64,000 nucleotides of DNA from Metarhizium brunneum (Eukaryota > Ascomycota > Sordariomycetes > Hypocreales > Clavicipitaceae): NCBI RefSeq assembly GCF_013426205.1, contig NC_089427.1:1922001-1986000 (forward strand), read 5' to 3'. Below, one piece after another: positions 14,629-24,191 of the stretch. The notes beneath the pieces were generated by a model. It did not search any database and was not told the DNA's origin. It saw only the letters and a list, made by a program, of their open reading frames with translations. Positions within the stretch are counted from its first letter, which is position 1. Every line of letters starts with the position of its first letter. Both the position numbers and the translations under genes were made by a program.

Positions 14629-15407
14629 CGTGTTTGCCTAGAAGCTAGATATCGGGAAATGAGAGTTCATCGGCCTGTCGCTGACGCAGAGGGTCAGAGT
14701 GCCTTCAAAATATGTTCAGCACCTTACTCCAGCATGCTGGCCGGGTTGTCAGCCACAATAGTAGGGAGCTCCAAGGACTTGAGGCAAGAGAAGTTGAATG
14801 CGAGCTGTCCAGCCTAATACCGGGGCCAGGCCGTCGATTTGAAATGATCTCGTTGGTTGGAAACAGAAGGTTTAGCTCGGACAAGGTACAAGATAATTGC
14901 AAGTATTCTGACATGCTCTGTAAGGGTCAAGATGTTAGCAATTCAAACGTCTTTCCATCCGCCTCGCCGGTCCGGCATCAGACTAAGTGGACGCGTGCCT
15001 GAAATCGGCGCTGGGGGGACGCGACCAAAGCCACCTCTAGGCATTCAGGTGGTTTGAACTGTCTGGTCTGGTGCACACATGCATGCACGTGTGGGGACCC
15101 CCCTCCAGTGCTGTAATTCCATGTCTGCAGAAGCAAGCAGGCACGATAAACTTTGAATAACTGCCAGGCACATGGGCAGCGGCGGTGGAGCCCCTGGACT
15201 CACTACTCACTCACCTCTGTGCCACGACTCACCAACTACGCTCATACCGACGGAAGACAACAGGTCACCAGATAGTACCCAGGCCATCGATATCCGTCTG
15301 GATCTTTTCAGCTCTACAGAACAAAGCTTTCCGCTCCGTGGGAGGGCAGCCCTGTAACGCGTCACATCAGCCGAATTCCCAGTCACCAACCCAGACAAGC
15401 CACCTCG
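14629..15407. promoter_or_regulatory. Divergent promoter region, RTC4-like / dynamitin
   Basis: A 779-bp interval between two divergent ATGs. It contains a CATGCATG palindrome with flanking alternating purine-pyrimidine sequence near 15075-15095. No additional gene is supported. Confidence 0.4.
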
Positions 15408-16808
15408 ATGGCGACACTCAATCGCAAATATGCGGCTCTGCCGGATCTGGTAAACCGCCCTTGAAGTCAACAAGCAACTCGATGTTTGACGATGCTCATA
15501 TAATGATAGGATTCGGCTCCAGACGTTTACGAGACACCCGAATTAACTGATGATAACTCCACCGTGCCCGTATGTTGCCCCCTTTTGATCCTTTGTAGTA
15601 TTCCGCTGCTTATCTACGTGCAGACTACTGCGAATAGGGCACAATCCGATGACGAATTCTACGATGTTGACGAAGACGAAGACAGCCACGGTATCTCAAG
15701 AACCAGATTGCGCATCGATGAGGCTCGCTCACGTTTCTTGCCCGCCAACGTCGATGCGAACGGGGTAGACTTCTCAGATCGGGTCGATGGGAAACGAAAA
15801 TCATACAAGGCGTCCAGTCGCCGCCAGCGCATACTAGAAGATGGCACATATGAACTTGGCGACCTGTCCGACGATGACGATGACGAGGGCTTGGAAAGGA
15901 GGATTGCACGACTAAAGAGAGAGGTCGAGGAGGCGAAGGAGGAATATGCAAAGCGTAAAGCCGCCACTGCTACAACTACTGCAGAAGCTGGAGGCAAAGT
16001 CCTTTCCAACGAAAGATTGGACACTTTAAGTCAAGTCCTTGATGATATAGCCAAACCTGCCGGTCTCGAGACCTCTCGTGGCATGGCGAAGACACATTTC
16101 CCGCCGTCAACCAGCAAGCCCGAGGTCCCTGCAGGTGACGGCCCTACATATACCGTCACCTACGCACCGACTTACGAACAGAGCCATGCCCTTGCCAAGG
16201 CTGCCGATTTTGACCGACGGCTGCTCATGTTGGAGAAAACCCTTGGAATCAGCGCGTCATCACTATCTGAGGCCCGTGCAAATGGACTGCCAAGGGCTAT
16301 ATTGCACACTCTAGATAATATGGAAAAGCAAATTTCAACTCTGGCCCAGGCATCGACCTCGAATCTAGATGCTATTACCCGGCGCGTGCGAACCTTGGCG
16401 TCGGAGCAAGATAAGCTCAACGAGTCCCGGGAAAAGGCCAAGGCACTAAGGGAAGAACTCGGCAAGCAAGGTCAATCATCGACTGATGCGTCGGAACAAG
16501 AATCCAAGATCAATGCACTGTATGGGATTCTGCCCACAATCGAGAACCTCACGCCTATGCTGCCTCCATTGCTAGACCGTCTGCGATCGCTTCGTGCAAT
16601 CCATGCTGATGCCGCAACCGCAAGCCAGACTCTCGAGCGCATTGAAACACAGCAAGCTGAAATGACGGAGGAGTTGAAGCAGTGGAAGGAAGGTCTTGAG
16701 AAGATGGAAAACGCCATGACGGACGGTGATGTTACAGTGAAGGGTAACGTGAAAGTCATGGAAGGTTGGGTGAAAGACCTGGAAGAGCGAATGGCTAAAC
16801 TGTCCTAA
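15408..16808 (+). CDS. Dynamitin (dynactin p50 subunit)
   Basis: Dynamitin links the dynactin shoulder to the Arp1 filament and is needed for dynein-driven transport of nuclei and vesicles. Three exons, 15408-15449, 15510-15569 and 15624-16808, give 428 aa. The two tiny first exons (14 and 20 codons) were placed because they encode the conserved N-terminus MATLNRKYAALPDL followed by DSAPDVYETPEL and join in phase 0. The motif FYDVDEDEDSHGISRTRLRID comes next, then an acidic stretch, LERRIARLKREVEEAK, and long heptad-rich coiled coils to the C-terminus, as in the Dynamitin family. Introns are 60 and 54 nt with GTAAAC and GTATGT donors. Filamentous fungi with dynactin defects show a ropy or nuclear-distribution phenotype. 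Confidence 0.92.
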
Positions 16809-17304
16809 GTGTTCTGCGCTCCATCTTGCACTATGATACCCAATAAACACAAAGTCGCAGTTTTGCTTTGTTCACGTCGTTGCAATCGACTCCACCGCTC
16901 AACTCGGCGGGCGGTGCCGCTAGCTGTTAGTAGAATAATAGTCACGTGGCGGGTCTTTTCGCGCTGCATTTAATTCTGCTTTTGAGCTGCTCCTCCCACC
17001 AACCTGAACTTTTTCTTCATGCAAATTCGCTGGATGAAGTGCCATTGCATCTGTATATAAATACAAAGTATGAAGTGGTCATTTTGGTAAGTCACAGCTG
17101 CACCTACTATTCTCTTTTTTTTTCTGCACCTGGAATGATGCTTTAATAGCATGTATTACCTGAATACTCTTTGATGTACTTTTTTATCACCAAGATCTCT
17201 GACTCAGGCCTTTACCTTTCGCTTTCCTTAATGACTAATTTTGGACCGAGCTGGTTACTGACGCCGTGATTGCAATATAGAACCCACATACTCTACATGC
17301 AGCG
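16809..17304. other. Intergenic, nothing recognised
   Basis: About 500 bp between dynamitin and the next plus-strand gene. AT-leaning sequence with poly-T runs; no gene, tRNA or repeat is seen. Confidence 0.4.
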
Positions 17305-17595
17305 ATGACTTCGATACCCAAGGCTCCCCAGGGTCACTTCCGGGTGCTTTATTTCGCTGGTGCCAGCTCATTTACTGGCAAAGAGGAAGAGGCTTGGCCC
17401 GCACCCTTGCTGCTGAGCAAGCTCTTTGCCGAGCTTGAGTATAAGTATCCTGGCATCCAGGCCAAGATTTTGGACTCTTGCTTGGTTACGGTCAACCTCG
17501 ACTACGTAGATGTCCCCGATGCCGGCGATGCGAATGGGCCCATGATTCAAGAGTCTGATGAGGTTGCCATCATACCTCCGGTCAGCTCTGGTTGA
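17305..17595 (+). CDS. Molybdopterin synthase sulfur-carrier (small) subunit
   Basis: A 96-aa ThiS/MoaD-like ubiquitin-fold protein, the MOCS2A or CnxG type. As a C-terminal thiocarboxylate it carries sulfur for converting cyclic pyranopterin monophosphate to molybdopterin in the cytosol. The ATG at 17305 starts a single uninterrupted exon. Family features are HFRVLYFAGASSFTG near the start, LDSCLVTVNLDYVD in the middle and SDEVAIIPPVS at the end. Human MOCS2A and most MoaD proteins end in Gly-Gly; this one reads ...PPVSSG and stops, so the penultimate residue is Ser. The last Gly, which is the one activated, is kept. Molybdenum-cofactor enzymes such as nitrate reductase would depend on it. 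Confidence 0.88.
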   Translation: MTSIPKAPQGHFRVLYFAGASSFTGKEEEAWPAPLLLSKLFAELEYKYPGIQAKILDSCLVTVNLDYVDVPDAGDANGPMIQESDEVAIIPPVSSG

Positions 17596-17726
17596 TGATC
17601 AGGATTTGTTGATAGACATTAAATCTGTGTGCTGTGTTATTACACCCGCGTGCACTGCCTGAATCAGTAGTGCTGGAGCCGAGTCTCGCTCTGGAATATG
17701 GGCTGATGATGCCTGCAAGGCGACGC

Positions 17727-18296
17727 CTAGGCACCTTCTGCCTGGCTGCCCCCCTGCCAGGAAAGCAGAGGATCCCGCTCCTGTGGTAAATGGTCAGGTT
17801 GCCCACGTATACGCCGGGGTTGCCTCCAATACTGTCGCCAGTTGGGATGTTGCTTGGAGTATTGCCGGACTCGCCGGATCAAAACCATGACGAAGAGCAC
17901 TATGATGACGAGGATCAAAGTTGACACAACGGAGAAAATGGCCGTCAAGCTCGTTATAGTCGACACATGGCACCCAAATGGATGGGTGCGCACCTCCCAT
18001 CGCTCTATTTGATGAGGGCAGATTCGTTCATTGTACACTGGTGCCAATAGCGGGACTCTGTATGAGTTTGGGATGCATGCCCACGTCTACATTTTATAAG
18101 CTTATGACTGTGAATGATGCAGAGGAGAGATGACTGCTGCACTCACATATGGACACCAACTGCATTGGTACGAAGCTAAGCATCCCCCACAGGTTTTGTG
18201 TGCCCAACACCGAAGTAGATGCTCTCGGTCAGTCTCCGCGCTAGTGAAATTGCTGCGGAAAGCATTGATATCGGATGATTGAAAGGGCGATGTCAT
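17727..18296 (-). CDS. PSI-domain single-pass membrane protein
   Basis: Two exons, 18296-18147 and 18086-17727, joined over a 60-nt intron (GTGAGT donor, TAG acceptor), give 169 aa. The N-terminal ~75 residues hold a cysteine pattern C30, C36, C39, C45, C48, C54 with the motif HKTCGGCLASYQCSWCPY, a plexin-semaphorin-integrin (PSI) fold signature. A strongly hydrophobic helix spans about 95-120, followed by a basic RRVRQYSK stop-transfer stretch and a short tail with RDPLLSW. No N-terminal signal peptide is visible in the chosen start (first ATG after an in-frame stop), so an upstream exon coding one may be missed. Function is unknown. It is convergent with the molybdopterin synthase gene, 131 bp away. 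Confidence 0.75.
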
Positions 18297-19146
18297 GGTC
18301 AGGGTCAGAGGAGATGAGGTTTTAGCCAATGTGATATAATAATGTCACTTAGTCAGGCCACAGGATTCGCGTCTAGCTTCAATGGCAAGGCATTAATATC
18401 GTAAGTGATGAAGAACGTGGGAGCTCCGGAAATGCTGCTGCAGTGCTGCTGACACATTCGGGCTGTGCGGGGAAGGCAAAGTGCACAAACTATCTGTCAG
18501 CTCTCGGTCTGGTCAACATTGCCCGAGGCCGTTAGCTATGCTTGACGGCACCAAGTGAATAAGGTTCGGTCGGAAAAGTCAGTGTTGAGGTCAATGGTGG
18601 CTACAACATAACTTGGAACTATGTGTACTTGAATGCGAAGCGTCTAGGCAGCACTCAATGTTATTTTCAGAACAACTTCACAGAGCAAAGAGGTACTAGA
18701 GAGTAGTTACCTACCCTAAAGCAGGACGCGATGATATTCCCCCACGAGTCGCTGCTTGTTAGAATGCGAGAATCATTTGTGTGCTAGCGTAGGCAGCGGG
18801 TGCACGTTGGATGAACTGAATTGGTTTTGCTCCGGCGGTTCATCGAGTAGGGACTCTGGTGTGTTATGTGAATTAACCCCGACAGATGCTCTTTGTTGGC
18901 GGCGGGCCTTGATGCTTGATTTCTGGCAACCGCAAGCGTCGATCCAATGCTTCTGAATGCAAACGTCTTGTCACTGATACAGCTCCATTTATTTGACCAA
19001 CCATTATTATTAATATCACTAAGAAAAGTAAAGAGAGCGATATCTCATGAAAACAAACATATCTACAGACAACACGAAGAACAAACCTAATCATTGATGC
19101 TACGTCTATATACCAAAATACTCCGCACGTGATGCAACAAGCAATC
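18297..19146. other. Intergenic between PSI gene and tRNA-Leu
   Basis: About 850 bp. It may contain an upstream exon of the PSI gene, but no ATG-plus-splice solution was convincing. No repeats or other genes are recognised. Confidence 0.35.
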
Positions 19147-19246
19147 GGTGAGATGGCCGAGTTGGTTATGGCGTCAGGTTAAGGTTACCTTAACACCCTG
19201 TTTCCTGATGGAGCAATCCTCCTGGGTTCGAGTCCCAGTCTCATCA
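19147..19246 (+). tRNA. tRNA-Leu (anticodon AAG), with intron
   Basis: A class II tRNA of 100 bp including an 18-nt intron. Acceptor stem GGTGAGA pairs with TCTCATC (one G:T), and the discriminator base is A. The D arm reads GCCGAGTTGGTTATGGC. The anticodon stem TCAGG/CCTGA closes a loop TTAAGG|T with AAG at 19181-19183. The intron, 19185-19202, sits one base after the anticodon, the canonical site, and its CCTTAA pairs with TTAAGG of the anticodon loop as expected for tRNA endonuclease recognition. A long variable arm precedes the T arm, CTGGG-TTCGAGT-CCCAG. A34 would be modified to inosine to read CUU/CUC codons. Confidence 0.95.
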
Positions 19247-19942
19247 GACTTTGTTTTTTGCTCACTTCCACACTTAATAAGTAAGGCCTACATGGTTGCA
19301 CTAGTTGGCAGCTGTGCTGCGCATTGTTGATTGTTTTTTTTGTTGTGGGATTCGGGGTATGTTTTACCTTTGTGCTTGGTGAAACCGACTTGGTTTAACC
19401 ATGGACATGATGCACCACAACTCTCATGGACAATGAGGCGGCAAAGACTGACGACATTGCTGGATGGCATAGCAATTGTTGTTTAGTAAGATGCGTCCGT
19501 ACGCCAGTGGAATAGTGATACTAAATTGTGAGAATAAGGGCTGCGGATAACTGTCATCTCAAGGTCTCTGATAGGAGACCTGCGATGATCGCGTGCTAGC
19601 GGACGGTGACGAGCTCTGCCTAAGCCTTGGAGCTATTTTACCCAAATAGACGGACGATTCGCCATCCCTGGCCGTAACAGCTATTCATCAAAGCGCCACA
19701 AGCTGCCCGCGACAGTTGCAACAAAGATGAGTGTATCACCATGGTCTCGAGCGGCGCCGTGAATCGACAAAGAGAAGCACCTCTTTGTACGGGGTTTCGA
19801 CTCCTAAAAATACCATGACCAAGTCAAATAAAATGGCCATGTATCTGATGCAACACATGTGCTCAAAATCCTCTCATCCTCCCCTCAACGGCAAAAACAG
19901 TCAAAAATCAGCATTCCCATACATAAACACCAACACTTCACC
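19247..19942. other. Intergenic, nothing recognised
   Basis: About 700 bp between the tRNA and the next gene. Poly-T follows the tRNA (19251-19258), a fitting Pol III terminator. Otherwise no supported feature. Confidence 0.4.
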
Positions 19943-20644
19943 ATGGTCTCCAAGAAGGAAATCCAGGCTGCGTGGTACATCTCTCCCCACAAGCACCAAA
20001 TCACCGTCTCAAACAGCCAGGACATCAAAGCCCTCGTCGAGAGCTTCCTCAACGTGGTGCCGCCGTCGTTCGACCCGGACAACTCCATCAAACACCTCCG
20101 AACGGACACGGGCTTCATCCTCCACTCGATGACCAACTTCAGCGGCGCATCCCTAAGCCCCTTGTACGCAGATGACCTGCGCAGCAAGGCGCCCCAAGAG
20201 GCTGATGAAGCAGCCCCCCGAGTCCAGCACAGCCTCGAGTGCTTCATGAGATTCTACATGACCGGCTTCCACGCGCCGCTGGACGAAAACGCCGCGACCG
20301 AGGCTCTCCGCCACCCGGACGGGAGCATGGCATCCTACATGGCGGGCCTGCTCGCGGACTGCTCACAGGATCTCGCCTCCCCATGCGACGGCATGTGCAG
20401 GTCGGCGTACGCCTCCCTCGACGAGACCCAGGTGGAGGGCCTGCTGTACGTGAGCAACCTCGTGACGGGCTACATCCTGGGGTGCATGGTGGGCAGCGAG
20501 ATTGCCGAGGGCCTCTTCTGCGACCAGTTCCGTCAGGCGTGGCCGCGGATCCAGGGATTGCTGAGCACGGGGAGGGACGAGGCCGGCCTGAGGGTGCCGC
20601 TCATGGTGAAGGGCGGCCATGGTCCCTTGTTGCCGCATTTGTGA
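19943..20644 (+). CDS. Hypothetical protein, 233 aa
   Basis: Single exon from an ATG with a good context (CACCATGG) at 19943 to TGA at 20644. The predicted product is soluble, with no signal peptide or membrane helix, and GC-rich third positions support real coding. Its sequence opens MVSKKEIQAAWYISPHKHQ, includes an acidic/polar central part and the glycine-containing segment NLVTGYILGCMVGSEIAEG, and ends VKGGHGPLLPHL. I do not recognise a domain. The open frame continues 28 codons upstream but without an ATG. Confidence 0.65.
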   Translation: MVSKKEIQAAWYISPHKHQITVSNSQDIKALVESFLNVVPPSFDPDNSIKHLRTDTGFILHSMTNFSGASLSPLYADDLRSKAPQEADEAAPRVQHSLECFMRFYMTGFHAPLDENAATEALRHPDGSMASYMAGLLADCSQDLASPCDGMCRSAYASLDETQVEGLLYVSNLVTGYILGCMVGSEIAEGLFCDQFRQAWPRIQGLLSTGRDEAGLRVPLMVKGGHGPLLPHL

Positions 20645-21423
20645 TGTACATACGAACATTGAGGTTCGTCACGGCTACATGTACACGGTTAGATTATAAG
20701 ATTTTTTTTGGCCAACAAAGGCAATGTCCATACTTGGGGCCCAAGGACGCTCGAGCGTTTCAAGCAGCACTTGTAGCTTTGACTACGGAGTAGAAGAATT
20801 GGAATTGTCATGACCTGACTATATTTCATTCGGCGTCTGCGAAATCGCGCCTCACAAAGTTTCTGACAAGCTATGCCATTTTTTGACAAGACCTTTCTTC
20901 TTTCCTTTTTGCATTTGCCAGTGACTGGATTTGCCGAGCATTTGATAGACCTCAGCCAGCCCAGTCGACTTACTGTCTTGGGCGGCCGGCGAAGACGGGT
21001 ATAGAGAGCGTTGCTTTTGTGACTGAAAATCACAAGTCACCTGCAGTGATGATTGCCTCATCCTCCAATGCGGATGAAGTAGCATGTATAACAGTTGCCC
21101 TGTCAGAACAACGCCACAACCAATTTCCACGACCTGCTTGTCGACGAGGTCCCCCTTTCCACGAAGATGATCAAAATATTGGTACCCTGCCCAGTTCACG
21201 CTACCTAACGGGCACCTAAATGCATACATACATACTACAAAAATCGAATGCACATATACCACTAGCCCCCAATCGGATGGATGCCTTACCCATACAAATT
21301 TGGTGTGGCCTGCGTCCATTCAATCCCATGTACAACCTTGCGCCCGCCTTTGTGCGTGGTTTACGTTCAAAAGTGCGTTTTCTGACGTCTCTCAAGGATG
21401 TGTGCTATCATTACTTGAAGCTC
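20645..21423. other. Intergenic, nothing recognised
   Basis: About 780 bp downstream of two convergent genes. One perfect TACGGAGTA motif lies at 20784-20792. Open frames on both strands lack family resemblance. Confidence 0.35.
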
Positions 21424-22470
21424 TCAACGGCCCTGTGCCGGCGGCTCGTATTGCACAAATTGAACATGACCAGCAGCCGCGCCAACAGGGTCCCCAAAGA
21501 GTGCCTGACTTGGCATTGATGTAAAAACAGGTGCGCTGCCGGTAAAATCTCCTTCTCTTGACTGCGTCAAAGGCAAGTTAGTCCATGGTGCTTGTGAGGC
21601 TTGAATCGCAGTAATGGCAGCTTGGTGTGAGCTTATGACGGCATTCGCGAGGGCCTCCATTCGTGCCGTAGCAGTACCAGCAAGCTGTTCCAGCTCTGCA
21701 ACCCGCGCGACGAGGCTGGCCATGGTGTGTCGTTGCCGGCCGCGACCCCGCCGCCTGATGCCACCGCGATTTGAGGCGGTAGAAGCTGGTGTGTCGCTAG
21801 AAGCTGGTGTGTCGCTAGAAGCTGGTGTTGATGCTCGCGACGAGGCTTGCGACGCAGATTCTGCGGCAAGCTGGTTTGACGCTGAATTTTGTGCTGATGT
21901 CCCGGAGTTAGGATTTGAGGGGCGTAATTGACGTTGCATGAAAAACACCTCCGTGTCGATAATGTAGACATTGGGGCATTCGCTCATAATTCGCGCAGCG
22001 ATTTGCTTCGCGGTCAACGTTTTCATCTGACTGAGGGTTTTGACCCTGGACTGAATCTTTTCTAGGCCGTAGTTTTGTTGGCTTCGAAGCCGTAGAATGC
22101 TTGAATCTAGGGGAGAAAGAACCGGTTCGTGGTTATGTTGGCTATCCTTGATTACAGGAACCCAGGTGTTTTCGTGAGGATTCAGCCGTACTTGGGCTTT
22201 GAACGGACACTGGGATTTCCTTGACGAGGTCTTGTAAATGTTTGAATTTGAGGTGCTTGGCCTGTAGCTGCCGCTGTGTTGGCATCGAATATAATAGAAG
22301 TTTCGTAGCCCCGTGCGTCTCGAATAACCGCCGCCGGATTTCACAGTCACAAATCCCTCGCTTGCTTGTATGGTGTTGATCGCGCCGATGGCCGCTTCGG
22401 CGGTGGCATAAGATGACTGTAAACTTAGGGATGACATCGTTGTGTGTTGATGAAATTGAAAGGCAGCCAT
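21424..22470 (-). CDS. FAR1-like DNA-binding domain protein (transposase-derived?)
   Basis: A 348-aa single-exon gene with ATG at 22470. Residues ~20-130 match the WRKY-GCM1-like FAR1 zinc domain found at the N-terminus of Mutator-like transposases: SSYATAEAAIGAINTIQ..., a CPFKAQVRL core and the HNHEP metal-binding motif. Then comes LTAKQIAARIM, a hinge seen in MULE proteins. The MULE catalytic DDE domain is absent. The C-terminal half is Ser/Ala-rich, contains a three-copy 6-residue repeat (ASSDTP), an RRRGRGRQRH basic patch and a coiled coil. It may be a domesticated DNA-binding protein or the accessory product of a MULE; no terminal inverted repeats were found by eye. Most likely nuclear. 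Confidence 0.75.
   Translation of the reverse strand: MAAFQFHQHTTMSSLSLQSSYATAEAAIGAINTIQASEGFVTVKSGGGYSRRTGLRNFYYIRCQHSGSYRPSTSNSNIYKTSSRKSQCPFKAQVRLNPHENTWVPVIKDSQHNHEPVLSPLDSSILRLRSQQNYGLEKIQSRVKTLSQMKTLTAKQIAARIMSECPNVYIIDTEVFFMQRQLRPSNPNSGTSAQNSASNQLAAESASQASSRASTPASSDTPASSDTPASTASNRGGIRRRGRGRQRHTMASLVARVAELEQLAGTATARMEALANAVISSHQAAITAIQASQAPWTNLPLTQSREGDFTGSAPVFTSMPSQALFGDPVGAAAGHVQFVQYEPPAQGR
21781..21834. repeat. 18-bp tandem repeat, three units, in coding sequence
   Basis: AGAAGCTGGTGTGTCGCT begins at 21781, 21799 and, in a diverged form, 21817. It encodes the ASSDTP repeats of the FAR1-like protein on the minus strand. The near identity of the first two units suggests recent slippage, so length may vary between strains. 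Confidence 0.8.
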
Positions 22471-22968
22471 TGTGTAGATATGCTGTGCAGCTGGGGTGTC
22501 TTACAGCCTGATGTGGCCGTAAGGAAATTCCATAGCCTAATTAGGACTAGCGCGCGACGCGTATTCAAAAAAATGCGCTATGCGTGTGTAATCCCCTACA
22601 TGGATGCGGGCAAACGTCGTTGCGTCGCATGAAGCTGTCTACAGCGTGCACTTGACACGCTCTCATCTCCAAGCTGTGATGTTTTCTTTTTCTTTTTCTC
22701 GTCTAAGGAGTGCCCCGTCTACACACAACTTTCAGTCACGCACGCAGTACCGCTCAGTATTCAGTATGAACGAGCCGCGGCGCTCCGACCATTTCGTTAC
22801 TTGTCGCATTGCAGTGTCCAACGTGATGATGGCGCGTGAGTCGAAAGGGGGTATATCTCATCCGTCTTTCCTCTTTCCCAGGACGCCACAATATTACACT
22901 TGACCAGTCTGGCTTCCTAGACGGCAGTTAGAAGCCCGGCATACATTTTCCGGCACCCTACCAGTGCC
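22471..22968. other. Divergent intergenic, FAR1-like / lipase
   Basis: About 500 bp between divergent start codons. A CT-rich tract TTTTCTTTTTCTTTTTCTCG is present near 22682-22701. No gene recognised. Confidence 0.35.
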
Positions 22969-23823
22969 ATGAAGCGCTTCACCCTCTCCGCCTTGGCCAC
23001 GGCAGCGGCAGTCGCAGCGGGCGCCATCCCGACAACCTCACCAACCTCACCCTCAACCTCCTCCCACAACGACTTCTCCTGCAAATCCAGCCACAACCCC
23101 GTCGTGCTCCTCCACGGCCTCGGCGCCACCTCCTGCCAAGACCTCAACCGGCTCGAGGCCTGGCTGCGCACAAAAGGCCTCTGCACCTTCTCCCTCACCT
23201 ACGGCGCCTACGACGGCTTCCCCCTCGTCGGCGGCCTCAAGCCCATCCGCGAGTCGTCGCCGCAAATCGCCTCCTTCATCCGCAACGTCCACCGGGCCAC
23301 GGGCTCTCGCAAAGTCGACCTCGTCGGGCACTCCGAGGGCGCATTCCAAGCCCTCTACACCACCAAGTTCGGCAGCGTCAACCACATTGTCGACGCCCTT
23401 GTCGCCATCGCCCCCCCAACGCACGGCACCTCCCTCGCTGGCCTGTACAGCCTCGCCGAGCTGCTGGGCGTCGAGAGGGGCGCCAAGGACGTCCTCGGGG
23501 CCTTTGGGTGCAAGGCCTGCGCGGACCTGGTCACTGGCGGCGCTGCCGTCCAGAGACTCAACGACGGATCGCCCATTGTGCAGCCGGGCACCGTCGTCAC
23601 CGTCATCACGTCCAAGCTTGACGAGCTGGTGACGCCCACCGAGACTTCCTTTGTCCATGAGCCGGGCGTGAATAACATTTACGTGCAGGATTATTGCCCG
23701 GCTGATCTTGTCGGTCATATCGGCGAGGCGTATGACATGAATGTGTGGAATCTGGTGCTGAATTCCTTGGAGAAGAAGCTTGGGCGCGACTTCTCCTGCG
23801 TATTAGCATCTCCTGGTAGGTAG
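22969..23823 (+). CDS. Secreted class 2 lipase (alpha/beta hydrolase)
   Basis: Hydrolyses ester bonds in lipids outside the cell. 284 aa, no intron, ATG at 22969. The N-terminus MKRFTLSALATAAAVAAGA is a clear signal peptide, followed by a Ser/Thr/Pro-rich linker. The alpha/beta-hydrolase core has the oxyanion motif VVLLHGLGA (about 45-53), nucleophile Ser122 in GHSEGA, probable acid Asp218 in SKLDELVTP and His250 in VGHIGEA. The arrangement, small size and the LHGLG motif fit the lipase class 2 family (Pfam PF01674) known from Streptomyces and fungi. Six or so cysteines could form disulfides. Third positions are strongly C-rich, unlike the neighbouring FAR1-like gene. Confidence 0.9.
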   Translation: MKRFTLSALATAAAVAAGAIPTTSPTSPSTSSHNDFSCKSSHNPVVLLHGLGATSCQDLNRLEAWLRTKGLCTFSLTYGAYDGFPLVGGLKPIRESSPQIASFIRNVHRATGSRKVDLVGHSEGAFQALYTTKFGSVNHIVDALVAIAPPTHGTSLAGLYSLAELLGVERGAKDVLGAFGCKACADLVTGGAAVQRLNDGSPIVQPGTVVTVITSKLDELVTPTETSFVHEPGVNNIYVQDYCPADLVGHIGEAYDMNVWNLVLNSLEKKLGRDFSCVLASPGR

Positions 23824-24191
23824 GAGGCTGTGTGTAAATAATAAAGAATGACGGTTGTTGACATGTGATTATATCATGTGTCATGGATTTGAATCAAAAA
23901 ATTACCAGTGCTTAATATATGAATCTGAAGACTTTCTTTTGCTTATACATGGAGTTGTTTGACCAACCACCAGTGAAAGTTGAAAATGAGAAAGACGAGA
24001 AACAAGAGGCTGCAAATATGCGAAGCACAGTTATTAAGCAACTTGCTCTATACTCTGTTGCTTTGTTTTGAAACGAGTATTTTAGCCTTGTTGCACTAGC
24101 ATACACTGAACAGTGTTAATCATACAAAATTAACCCCTTTCAAGAGTCTCCGGCAAGCAACCTCATTAACCACTGCAAATCCAATACACAC
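23824..24191. other. Convergent 3' intergenic region
   Basis: About 370 bp of AT-leaning sequence between two convergent genes; likely both 3' UTRs. AATAAA occurs at about 23840. Confidence 0.4.

Noticed and set aside
20852..21319. 155-codon minus frame downstream of the FAR1-like gene
   Set aside because: No ATG-based start supported, no domain, no splice signals joining it to a neighbour.
21200..22720. Terminal inverted repeats of a MULE around the FAR1-like gene
   Set aside because: By-eye comparison of both flanks found no long inverted match; a computed search is still needed.
23053..23718. 221-codon open frame antisense to the lipase
   Set aside because: A by-product of the C-rich third positions of the lipase; no family resemblance.
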